A stretch of 64,000 nt of DNA, taken from Sediminibacterium sp. GTDB taxonomy: Bacteria > Bacteroidota > Bacteroidia > Chitinophagales > Chitinophagaceae. The translations under genes were made by a program, and so were the position numbers. The stretch is from contig NZ_JAHVAA010000007.1 in assembly GCF_019264485.1 (NCBI RefSeq), positions 151,732-215,731 on the forward strand. The letters are read 5' to 3'. Positions within the stretch are counted from its first letter, which is position 1, and each line of letters begins with the position of its first letter. Shown piece by piece: positions 39,998 to 50,300 of this stretch. The notes beneath the pieces are model-generated. The model saw only the letters and a program-made list of their open reading frames with translations, was not told the origin of the DNA and did no database searches.

Positions 39998-42603
39998 GCC
40001 CTAAATATCGTTTCCTTTTTATAGCTATTACATTACTCACCATTATACCGGGTAAGCAGGTATTATATGCGCAGCGTGCGAAAAAAATAGTAAAAACAGC
40101 AGATGCCGCTTTTAAAGCAAAGGATTATTACCAGGCGGCCAAATTATATGCAGCAGTTTTATATGATAGTCCACTGGTAAAATCATCACCCGGTAAAGTA
40201 TACCCATTTCAACCGGTAAGGGGTCGCGGAAAATTTAAACCTGCTGATATAATAAGGGTTACCTACCAATTGGCAGAATCTTACAGGTTGCATGATAATA
40301 GTGCAGCAGCTTTACTGCAATACAAGCGATACCTCGACTTTAACGACAAGCGTTTTCCACTGGCGCAGTTATGGTATGGTAATACAGTGTTGGCAAGCGG
40401 TGATCCTCAGCTTGCACAAAAATCATACAACGATTTTTTAACCCAGTACCGGAAAGAAGATGAGTACGCCAGCATGGCAAGATTGGGTATTGCATCCAGT
40501 TCCTTTGTGATGAAGGAGATGAGGGAAAATCCAAGGGCGAGCGTTAGAAAAACTGTTCTTACAGTATCCGGTGATGGTTCCAATTTTGCGCTCGAAAAAA
40601 CCAGCGACAGTATTATCTGGTTTACCAGCTCGAGACATGAGATAGTGAGGAAGCAAAAAATATACCCTGTACGTCTTTATACAGGGAATGAAACCAATGG
40701 TTATGTAAGAAAACTGGTTTCAGGAGCAGAGGATCAGTTGAATATGGGTGCTTCTTCATTATCAGGTGATGGATTAACCCTTTATTTCACAGGCTGGAAA
40801 ACAATTAATGGTTCGGCAGATCAATTCCAGATTTATTATATGGAGCGCAGTTCTGTATCTGCAAAATGGGGTAAACCAGTTGCATTACCTGCTCCTGTAA
40901 ATGTAAAAGGGTATCAGTCGAAACAACCATTTATAACAGCAGACGGACGCTATCTTTTTTTCTCCTCCGATCAATCAGGTACAAAGGGTAATTATGATAT
41001 CTGGTTGGTGAAAATGAATGGCAAAACACCAGATGGTGCCGCCATCAATGCGGGTGTAAATATTAATACAACCAGGGATGAGGTTTCGCCTTTTTTTGAT
41101 GCAAGTGATAGTACCCTGTACTTTAGTTCGGATGGTGCAGTGGGTATGGGTGGAATGGATATTTATAAAAGCAGGGGAGCGCCGGGTCAAAATCAGTGGT
41201 CAGGTACCAGCAATCTGGGACACCCGCTTAACTCTGGTAAAAACGATCTGTACTATAAAAAGTATAAAGGATCTGATACGGTATATTTCAGCTCAGATAG
41301 AAACTCTTCCTGTTGTCTGGAGATATTCAATGCCGTACTTCTCCCTTTTTCACCCAAAACAGATACTGTATTAGTTGCACCGGTAATCCCGAAAAAAGAT
41401 ACAACTGCAAGTTCAGTAAAAGCGGTTATAGAGCCAGTAATCAAGCGAGATACGGTTGTAACAGTAAAAATTCCGGTTGATTCTGTGGATGCCATTACTA
41501 CTGAAAGGGTACATGTAAATTATAATTTTGCGAGTGCCCGTATCAGGGATATAGATATGCCGAAACTGGATGATATTGTTCGGCAGTTAAAAGAGAATCC
41601 CGAACTCAATATCATGGTAGCTTCTTTTACAGATTGTATCGGATCGAGGGAAGCAAATGTGAATATGTCGAAAAGAAGATCTGCATCAGTTAAAGCCTAT
41701 CTGGTTAAAAAAGGTATTGACCCTGCCAGAATCAATACCGATTATTTTGCAAAAAGATATTTCCTGATGGCCTGCAAAGAAGATACTTCATACAATAAGG
41801 CAGAGCAAATAGCCAACAGAAGGTCAGATCTTATTGTAACCACTGAAAAAAATCCACGCTGGCAGCCCTCAGGTAATGAAGTGGATGAAAATGGACAGCG
41901 TGATGGTAATCTATATACAGCCAATAGTGTAAACAATGAGTTGAAAACTGTTCAGCTGAAAAAAGAGACTGTCAATAAGCCTGTAAATGAAAGTCAGTCA
42001 GCAAAGGCTAAAAGGAAAACCCGTAATCAGAAAACCAAAGAGGAGAAAAGTATTGAAGAAAATAAGGAGAAGGTGTCAGGTAAGTTTGATCTTAAAAAAT
42101 CTTCTCCCATCACTATAAATAAACAAAAACCCGTTGCTGAAGAAAAGATGGGTCCGAAAAATAACACGGCACAGCAGAAAAAACTGGATATCAGTGATCT
42201 GCTCGAGTTTGTGCCAAAAGTAAAGGCAAGCAATCTGGTGGATGAAATGAAGATGCGTATTCCCAGCAAGCCATTATTTGTTTATACCACTTCAGATTCT
42301 GTCAGGATTGACTTATATGATAACGGATCGTTTGATTATGATTCTTTATCTGTTATCTATAACAAAGAGATTGTGGTGTACAAACAATTACTTCGTACCA
42401 ATAAGCCTGTTACTTTTTATGTGAAACTAAGTAGCAACCAGCGTGAAAACGAAATGATCTTCTTTGCAGAAAGTCTGGGTATTACACCACCCAATTCGGC
42501 ATTGATGGTTATTACTGATGGCGAAAATAAACGTACTGAAGTGAATATCTCCAGTGATTTCAATAACAATACAGTGGTGTATTTTATCAAAGTCAGCAAG
42601 TAA
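39982..42603 (+). CDS. PorE-like OmpA-family protein with TPR, PD40 and a C-terminal extension
   Basis: The 873-residue product has a signal-like N-terminus (FLFIAITLLTIIPGKQ). TPR-like helices lie at about 35-165 (AADAAFKAKDYYQAAKLYAAVLYDS pattern) and PD40-type blades at about 195-445 (SLSGDGLTLYFTGWKT, GRYLFFSSDQSG, DSTLYFSSDGAVGMGGMD). An OmpA peptidoglycan-binding domain spans about 505-625 (NYNFASARIRDI, NMSKRRSASVKAYLV, ANRRSDLIV). This order matches PorE. A Lys/Glu-rich linker follows, then an extra C-terminal domain from about 760 (SVRIDLYDNGSFDYDSLSV, NEMIFFAESLGITPPNSALMVIT). It probably anchors the T9SS machinery to the wall. Confidence 0.88.
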   Translation: MPKIVSPKYRFLFIAITLLTIIPGKQVLYAQRAKKIVKTADAAFKAKDYYQAAKLYAAVLYDSPLVKSSPGKVYPFQPVRGRGKFKPADIIRVTYQLAESYRLHDNSAAALLQYKRYLDFNDKRFPLAQLWYGNTVLASGDPQLAQKSYNDFLTQYRKEDEYASMARLGIASSSFVMKEMRENPRASVRKTVLTVSGDGSNFALEKTSDSIIWFTSSRHEIVRKQKIYPVRLYTGNETNGYVRKLVSGAEDQLNMGASSLSGDGLTLYFTGWKTINGSADQFQIYYMERSSVSAKWGKPVALPAPVNVKGYQSKQPFITADGRYLFFSSDQSGTKGNYDIWLVKMNGKTPDGAAINAGVNINTTRDEVSPFFDASDSTLYFSSDGAVGMGGMDIYKSRGAPGQNQWSGTSNLGHPLNSGKNDLYYKKYKGSDTVYFSSDRNSSCCLEIFNAVLLPFSPKTDTVLVAPVIPKKDTTASSVKAVIEPVIKRDTVVTVKIPVDSVDAITTERVHVNYNFASARIRDIDMPKLDDIVRQLKENPELNIMVASFTDCIGSREANVNMSKRRSASVKAYLVKKGIDPARINTDYFAKRYFLMACKEDTSYNKAEQIANRRSDLIVTTEKNPRWQPSGNEVDENGQRDGNLYTANSVNNELKTVQLKKETVNKPVNESQSAKAKRKTRNQKTKEEKSIEENKEKVSGKFDLKKSSPITINKQKPVAEEKMGPKNNTAQQKKLDISDLLEFVPKVKASNLVDEMKMRIPSKPLFVYTTSDSVRIDLYDNGSFDYDSLSVIYNKEIVVYKQLLRTNKPVTFYVKLSSNQRENEMIFFAESLGITPPNSALMVITDGENKRTEVNISSDFNNNTVVYFIKVSK

Positions 42604-42606
42604 TCG

Positions 42607-42614
42607 TAGTTTTG
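42607..42614 (+). promoter_or_regulatory. Candidate promoter -7 box before the membrane protein gene
   Basis: TAGTTTTG is an exact TAnnTTTG match, starting three bases after the PorE-like stop codon and ending 38 bases before the next ATG. The upstream spacing region has TTT but no TTG. It could give the membrane protein its own transcript. Confidence 0.4.
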
Positions 42615-42652
42615 CGGTGTCAAAATAAAGAATTGGCACTCAAACCCGGTTT

Positions 42653-43312
42653 ATGAAAGATGTTGCTGAGATGCAGGAAAATAAACAACCATTACCACTT
42701 GTGATTTTTGCGAAAATCATTTCCTATGTTTTTCACCCCTTGTTTATTCCTACGTATATTTTCTTCTTTTTAATGCAGCAGGTGCCGTATGAGTTTGCGG
42801 GCATTACTCCCTGGCAGTTGAAGATGCGTTTGTTTGGTTTATTCTGGCTCACGGCTTTTTTCCCGGCTTTTGCAGTGTTCCTGTTGTGGCGACTGAAATT
42901 CAGTGAGAGTATTTTTTTGAGAACACAAAAAGAAAGGATCATTCCTTTCGTAATCACCATGTTCTTTTATTGGTGGATGTATTATCTCAGCAGAAATTTT
43001 ACAGACCAGCCTATTGTACTCAAGTTTTTCTTTATGGGTATATTTATTTCAACCTCAGTAGGACTGGTGTTTAATAATTTCATCAAGATCAGCCTGCATG
43101 CTATGGCAGCAGGTGGTGCTGCAATGGCCATCATTTTATTTTCTTATTATTACCAGGCTCCTTTTGGTCTTTTTATCTGCATTGCTTTAATACTGGCAGG
43201 ACTAATCTGTACTTCACGTTTGCTCGTGAGTGATCATACGAATGCCGAAATCTATTATGGTTTATTGGTAGGTGCGGGTTGTCAGTTAGGTGCTTATTTC
43301 TTTGTGATGTAA
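42653..43312 (+). CDS. Integral membrane protein, degenerate PAP2-like
   Basis: The 219-residue product has about six hydrophobic segments (IFAKIISYVFHPLFIPTYIFFF, LFGLFWLTAFFPAFAVFLLW, IPFVITMFFYWWMYYL, FFFMGIFISTSVGLVF, MAIILFSYYYQAPFGLFICIALILAGLI, AEIYYGLLVGAGCQLGAYF). KISLHAMAAGGAA and SRLLVSDHTNAEIYYG sit where PAP2 (phosphatidic acid phosphatase) signature blocks lie, but the full three-motif catalytic set is not evident. It is probably a lipid-related or orphan membrane protein. It follows the T9SS gene set with 49 bases between. Confidence 0.7.
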   Translation: MKDVAEMQENKQPLPLVIFAKIISYVFHPLFIPTYIFFFLMQQVPYEFAGITPWQLKMRLFGLFWLTAFFPAFAVFLLWRLKFSESIFLRTQKERIIPFVITMFFYWWMYYLSRNFTDQPIVLKFFFMGIFISTSVGLVFNNFIKISLHAMAAGGAAMAIILFSYYYQAPFGLFICIALILAGLICTSRLLVSDHTNAEIYYGLLVGAGCQLGAYFFVM

Positions 43313-43318
43313 ATGCCA

Positions 43319-44353
43319 TCAGAAACGTACGCATCTTGTTTTATCGATGGTTGAATTTCTGATCTTCATGAAGCCACGGTAAGTGGCTGTTAGCTCCAGT
43401 CCGCCTCTCCAGTTAGATACTACTTTTAGTTTTGAGATGTTCACATCATAACTAACACCCACACTAAAATGCTCGAATTCCATTTTAATGGTAGGAATCA
43501 ATGCATCACCCCATCTCATAAAACTTCCGATATAAAACAGATCGGGTTCATTACCATCATCATATTCTCTTACGGTAATTCCATATAAAACGCCTCCAAG
43601 GATCTGTTTGTTTTTATTCTGGGTGAAATAGTCGATAAAGCCCATGATTCTGCTGCGTTCACCGGAAGGCGCATTAATACCTGCATTGAATGACAGTCTT
43701 GGTGAAAGAAAATTTTCTGTAGAGCCAGTTACTGATTTAATGGTAGGGTTGGTTACATGCGATAAGCCAGCAGCCACATATACCCTTGTTTTATCATTGA
43801 AAGAAGTGCTTAATGACAGACCGGTACTCAAATCCCAGTAAGAATAACTGGTGTTGGTGATAGGTTGTGAAGTGGGATTGGATGGATTGTATTCTCCTCC
43901 GCGAAACTGGTCACCCAGTTTTAATTTCGATGCATCGAACTGACTTGAAACGGGGCCTCCCATAAATGCCAGCGAGAGGTAGGTGTCGTCATTATTACTG
44001 AGTGATTTGTGATAATTGATGGCAGGTAATATTTGTGTTCTTCTTAAACGAAGATCTCCTGCCACATCGATACTCATTTGAGAAGCGATAGTGAGGAAAT
44101 CATTTTTTCCACCCATCGGAATTTTATGTTCTACACTAAAAGAGGATGTTTTGTAAGGAACGGTTACGCTTCCCCACTGACTGCGATGTGCCATGGAGAC
44201 CCTGATATCGCCTGTAAATACACCGGCAAGTGAGGGGTTACGTAATAAAGGCTGCTCATAAAACTGTGAGAATGTAAAATCCTGGGCATGTGTCTTACCG
44301 GTAACCAGTAATGCTGCCATTACAATAAAGCTGAGGGTAGAATTTTTGCTCAT
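43319..44353 (-). CDS. PorP/SprF family type IX secretion membrane protein, coupled to the giant adhesin
   Basis: The 344-residue product has a signal peptide (LSFIVMAALLVTGKTHAQ). The family opening is FTFSQFYEQPLLRNPSLAGVFTGDIRVSMAHRSQWGSV, and the C-terminal block is VGVSYDVNISKLKVVSNWRGGLELTATYRG. Its ATG overlaps the stop of the 3769-residue adhesin gene by four bases, so the two are made together. By analogy with SprF and SprB in Flavobacterium, it probably supports export of that adhesin. It differs from the PorP-like protein at 39008 and looks like a separate dedicated copy. It is convergent with the membrane gene, six bases away. Confidence 0.93.
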   Translation of the reverse strand: MSKNSTLSFIVMAALLVTGKTHAQDFTFSQFYEQPLLRNPSLAGVFTGDIRVSMAHRSQWGSVTVPYKTSSFSVEHKIPMGGKNDFLTIASQMSIDVAGDLRLRRTQILPAINYHKSLSNNDDTYLSLAFMGGPVSSQFDASKLKLGDQFRGGEYNPSNPTSQPITNTSYSYWDLSTGLSLSTSFNDKTRVYVAAGLSHVTNPTIKSVTGSTENFLSPRLSFNAGINAPSGERSRIMGFIDYFTQNKNKQILGGVLYGITVREYDDGNEPDLFYIGSFMRWGDALIPTIKMEFEHFSVGVSYDVNISKLKVVSNWRGGLELTATYRGFMKIRNSTIDKTRCVRF

Positions 44354-47300
44354 TTGAGTATGGTTATATTTCCTTTAAATATGGTTGGTAACCCTTTTTC
44401 ACAGATGACTTCCGATACATATACAAATACATCCGGTGTTACCGCTTTGCCAAAAGCAGTGCCGTTCCATGCATATGCCGGATCGCCGGGTGAGAAGTTG
44501 GCTTTTTCAAAAACCAGTTGCCCCCATCTGTTATATATCCTGAAACTTTTAATCAGTTTAACACCCTTACCCTGCACCAGTAATACATCATTCACACCAT
44601 CGCCATCAGGTGAAAACGCATTGGGAACAAAGAGTTCAGTCGCAGGACAAAGTGTTTTAATACAAAGGGTATCTGTACTCACACATCCGTAGTTGTTTAC
44701 TACTGTACAGGATATACATGCATCATTAGATAATTTTACTTCGGGTGTTGGGCATGTTGGACAACTGATAGATGCGGCACCACCCCAACGCCATTTTCTG
44801 ATTTGGTCAGTGCCTCCATTGATACTGTTATTGGAAAGCACACTTAACTGGAAGCTGGTTCCTGCAGTAATGACTGTATCCCTGCCGATATTGATGGGTG
44901 TTGGGCGACCCACAACCACTTTTATCTGTGCAGTATCTGTAAAGCAATTGAATGCGTCTTTTCCGATAACATTATAAATAGTGGTTTCAACTGGTTTGGC
45001 TACAGGGTTAGCAACACTGGCATTGCTTAAACCATTTTCCGGATACCATTTGTATGTGCTGGCGCCTGTGGCGATGAGTTGTTTGCTTTCGCCAATACAT
45101 AAGGTATCGCCCTGAGCGGCAAACATTTTTAATGGCTGTATAACACGTATGTTGGTTGATTTGATTTCACTGCAACCATGCTCGTCATATCCAATTACAC
45201 GAACTGTTGTTGAACCAGCGGGTCTTACAGTTTTATTATTCGGGCCAGATGCAGTGATATTATTTAACTGATCATACCAGATATAACTCATGGCACCAGA
45301 AGCAACGAGACGAATTGAGTCACCTTTACAGATCGTGCTGTTGGGGGTTATATTGATAACGGGTAATGGATGTACTGTCATGGCTTTGTAGGCAGAGTCA
45401 AAGCAATTGTTAACAGTTGTTGCGGTAAGACGAACAGTGTATTGTCCATCAACGAGGTAACGAACAGAAATAACAGAGTCGGTACTTCTTGTGCCATTAC
45501 CCAGGTTCCACAATAACATGGCGATGGTATCTCTTGAGTTTACAACGGGTAACAATTGCGTAAGCTGCCCCTGGCAAACATCCCTGATGGCATCAATGTC
45601 TACCTGCGGGAATTCAAAAACATCAACTGTAAACTGGGCTTGTAAAGTATTTACACAACCTGCATTGCTCTGTACGCTCAGGTTCATGGTATAAGTACCT
45701 TCACTGGTGAACCTGATACTATTCTCTTTTTGGTTAACGGTGTCGCCGGGAGCAATACTCCATTTCCAGCCAGCTATTCCAAAATTTGAATGACTGCGGT
45801 CGTTGAACTGGTAAATCGTATTACCACAATTATGAACACCTGATAAAGTAAAGTCAGCAATGGTTTGGTCAACTCTTACCATTACGGTATCTGAAGAACT
45901 TACGCAGATACCATTTGATATTTCCCATGCAAACTGGTAAGAACCTGTTGTTAATCCTGCGATTGTAGTATTCGGATTGGCAGGATCGGCTATTAATGCA
46001 GTATTCGGGCCAGTTACCTGTTTCCAACTACCGGTTCCTGCAAATGGAGTATTTCCCCTGAGTGCCGAACTGGTTGCAGCATTACAAACAAGTACATCAG
46101 CGCCGGCATCGGCAGGAGTTACAGGAGATACTACTGCTATTTCAACCGGTGCAGTATACATAACGGCACAAGTGCCATTTTTAACCAGTGTGCGATATAA
46201 TGTGTTCCTGGTAAGATTATTATACCTTAATGTATCTGAAACGATATTGCTTAAACTACTCCAGCTTGCGCCACTGTTTTCAGATGATTCCCACTGAACA
46301 ATCGTTCCAAGTCTGCCCGATAAAATAATATTTCCAGTATTGTTATTGTAGCAGACAGTATCAGTACCGGTTAAGTTTCCTGCAACGGTAGCCGCATCAA
46401 CAACAATATTTACAGAATCGCTGAAGGCAGCAGAACAAACGCCACTTTGTACGAGTACCCTGAACATGGTTGTTGTGGCCAGATTACTGAAACTGTACTG
46501 ATCGCCGGTGTAATTAATAAGGTTCCAACTGCTGCCATTGTTGGTTGAAGACTCCCAGCGAATCAGGTCGCCTACATAGTTGGTAAGTTGTAAGGTTCCA
46601 TTATTTGATGTAACACAAACAGTATCGTTTGCAGCAATATGTCCGCCAACAGTAAACGGATTAACAGTTATGGTAACGGTGTTTGAATAGAGTGAAGCAC
46701 AAACACCACTCTGTACCAGTACCCTGAATCTTGTGGTAAGGGTAAGATTTGAATAAGTATAGGTGTTTTGAGTTGTATTGATAATATTCCAGTTGGCTCC
46801 ATTGTCAGTAGAACTTTCCCATCTGATGATAGTACCTGTATAGTTATTAATAGAAAGACTGCCGGTATTCAGGGTGGTACAAACTGTATCATCATTACTC
46901 AACAGACCTGCAGAAGTTGGAGGGTCTATTCTTACCTCAACTTCATTACTGGATGCCTGACAAACACTGTTTGAAATGGTCCACATAAAACGATATGTAC
47001 CTGTACTCAAGCCCGATAAATTTGTACCAGCGAGGTTGGCATTGTCGAAGACAGCCGTTGTAGGTCCGGCTGTCTGGCTCCATATACCCACTCCTGAAGC
47101 AGGTGTATTACCATCGAGTCTGGCCGAACTACTGTTACATAAAGTCTGGTTCATACCCGCAACAGCAATTGTTACCTGCGGCATTACTGTAATTAATACA
47201 GGGTTGGAATAACCGGTAGCACAAACGCTGTTCTTCACCAATACCCTGAATAAAGTAGAACTGGTGAGATTGTTATACGTGTAGCTGTTCGTTGTATTTG

Positions 47301-50300
47301 ATATAACAGACCATGAAGCACCATTATCGGTAGAATACTCCCAATGTAAAATATTACCGGTAGTTCCTGATAATTGCAGAGTACCTGTATTTGAACCGGA
47401 GCAAACAGTTGCATGTGATGATAATGTTCCGGGAACGGTAACAGGATCAATCCTTACCTGAACCGTATCTTTTGAATCAACACAGAGATTATTTGTAATC
47501 GTCCATACAAAAGAATAAGTACCCACAGCAAGACCTGTTACAACGGTATTAGGATCTGCTGCATTGGCAAAAACCGGAACAACGGGGCCAGACAGGTAAG
47601 TCCATACACCTGTTCCCGACACAGGTAAGTTAGCCTGCAATACAGTGGTTGTTGCATTACAAAGAATCTGATCGGCACCTGCGTTTGACGTTGTTACGGG
47701 TTGCACTACAGTTATGGTAACATTATTAGAGTACAAAGGATTACAGGAGCCACTTTGTACAGCAACACGATAAGACGTAGTTGTATTCAGGTTTGTGTAG
47801 GTAAATGTATTGGTTGTGTTTACGATACTATTCCATGAAGAGCCTCCTGAAGTTGAAAATTCCCACCTGAGAATATCGCCTGTATTTCCACTGAGTGAAA
47901 GAATATTATTATTGGAAGTGGCACAAACAGTAGCATCAGCTATCAAAGATCCAGGAACGGTTTGAGGGTCTATCGTGATCTGAACAGTATCTGCCGAGTT
48001 GGCACAGGTACCATTGGCAATTGTCCAGATAAACTGGTAGGTACCGGTAGTTAAACCATTTACTGTTGTATTCGGATCAGTTGGGTTTGTAAAGCTGATG
48101 GCAGATGGTGCACCTGCAATAACTGTCCAGGTTCCTGTTCCTGATGCAGGTGTGTTGGCACTTAATGTTGCAGTACTTACATTACATAAACGCTGATCTG
48201 GGCCTGCATTGGCAGGTGTTACAGGAGGAATGACTGTAACAGTTATGCCATTTGAATATACAGCAGGACAAATTTCATTTTGAACCAATGCCCTGTAAGA
48301 AGTGGTTGTATTCAGGTTGGTATAAGTGAAAGTATTAGCTGTGTTGGAAATGTTGCTCCATGATCCTCCATTATTAGTAGAGAATTCCCAGCGAATGATA
48401 TTTCCATTATTACCAGACAGTGTAAGTATATCGGTATTGTTAGTGGCACAAACAGTAGCCGAAGCAACCAGATTACCCTGCACTGTAGGTGCGGCAATAT
48501 ATACTTCAACAGTATCAACCGAATTGGCACACATACCATTGGCAATGGTCCAGATGAAATGATACCTGCCATTCACCAATCCATTTACAGTTGTGGCCGG
48601 ATCATTGGCATTGGTGAAATTAACCGCCGATGGTGCGCCTGCCGCAAGCGTCCATGTACCCGAACCCGAGCTGGGGTTATTGGCGTTTAATGCAGCAGCA
48701 GTTACATTACAGAGAACCTGGTCTGTACCTGCATTGGCAGCAGTGACAGGAGGTATTACCGTAACGGTAACTTCATTTGAATACAATGCGGGACAGATTT
48801 CATGCTGATTTATTGCCCTGTAAGAAGTGGTTGTATTCAGGTTGGTATAAGTGAAGGTATTAGCTGTGTTGGAAATAGTACTCCATGATCCGCCGTTGTT
48901 GGTAGAAAATTCCCAGCGAATAATATTTCCATTATTACCTGACAGTGTAAGTATATCAGTGTTGTTGGTGGCACAAACAGTAGCGGAGGCAACAAGGTTA
49001 CCTGCAACCGTTGGAGGAACAATGCGTATTTCAACGGTATCTGAGGAGCTTGCACAGAGGGTATTTGAGATGGTCCATACAAAACGATAAGTACCCTGCA
49101 CCATTCCATTTACGGTGGTGGCCGGATCTGCAGCATTGGTAAAACTTACTGCTGAAGGGGCACCTGCAAGAAGTGTCCAGATACCCGTACCCGAAACAGG
49201 GGTATTGGCATTTAACAGAGCGGCCGTTACATTACATAATACCTGATCACTTCCTGCATTGGCAGGTGTTACTTCCGGTAAAACGGTAACGGTAACAATA
49301 TTGGTGAATAATGCAGGACATACACTATTTTTTACCTGGCCGCGGTATTGAGTTGTCTGTGTAAGATTGGTATAAGTTACGGTGCTGAGATTAGCTGTAT
49401 TTGTTACACCCAGCCAGGTTATTCCATTATCAATTGAGTATTCTGTTTGTACAATATTTCCAAAAAATCCGGTCAGGGTTAATGCCCCGTTGTTACTGGT
49501 AATACAAACTGTATTATCGGCACTTATATTTCCGGCAATGGTAGGTTGTTGAATGGTAATGGCTACGGTGTCTTTAGAATCGGAACAGATACCGTTAGAA
49601 ATGGTCCATACAAAATAATAAGTACCAAAACCTAAACCACTGATGACACTATTGGGATCTGCAGTGTTTGAAAATGCTGCAACGGTTGGATTGCCGGGCA
49701 GTGCCGACCATGTACCCATACCTGAAGTAGGACTATTACCTGCAAGGGTAGAAGAAGTAGTATTACAAAGCAGTTGGTCGGGTCCGGCATTGGCAGGTGT
49801 AACCAGTTCCAGAACGGTAACTGTTGCGGCAATACCGGAATATAATTCTGCACCTACACCATTTTTAACCAGGGCCCTGAATAAAGTAGTTTGGGTAAGG
49901 TTGTTATAAGTATAAGTATCCTGATTAGTACCTACAGTAGAACTGATAATGGTCCATGTAGTACCATTGGTAACAGAGAGTTCCCACTGAAGAATGGTTC
50001 CAAGATAATCGGTTAGCTGAAGTGTACCGCTGTTATTGCCGGTACAAACCACCGCATCAGGCCCAATAACACCCGGGTTGGTAGGAGGCTGAACTGTAAT
50101 CTGCATGGTATCTCTCGAAACAGGACAATAACCGTTAGAAACAGTCCATACCAATAAATATTTTCCATCGGTAGGAGGAGCGCCATGAACATAATCAAGA
50201 CCGGTAATGGTTGATCTTGGATTGGTTATTCCTGAAAAATTAAGTGTAGTAGTAGCGCCCGGTACAACAGACCATATTCCCGTTCCTGATACAGGCGTAT

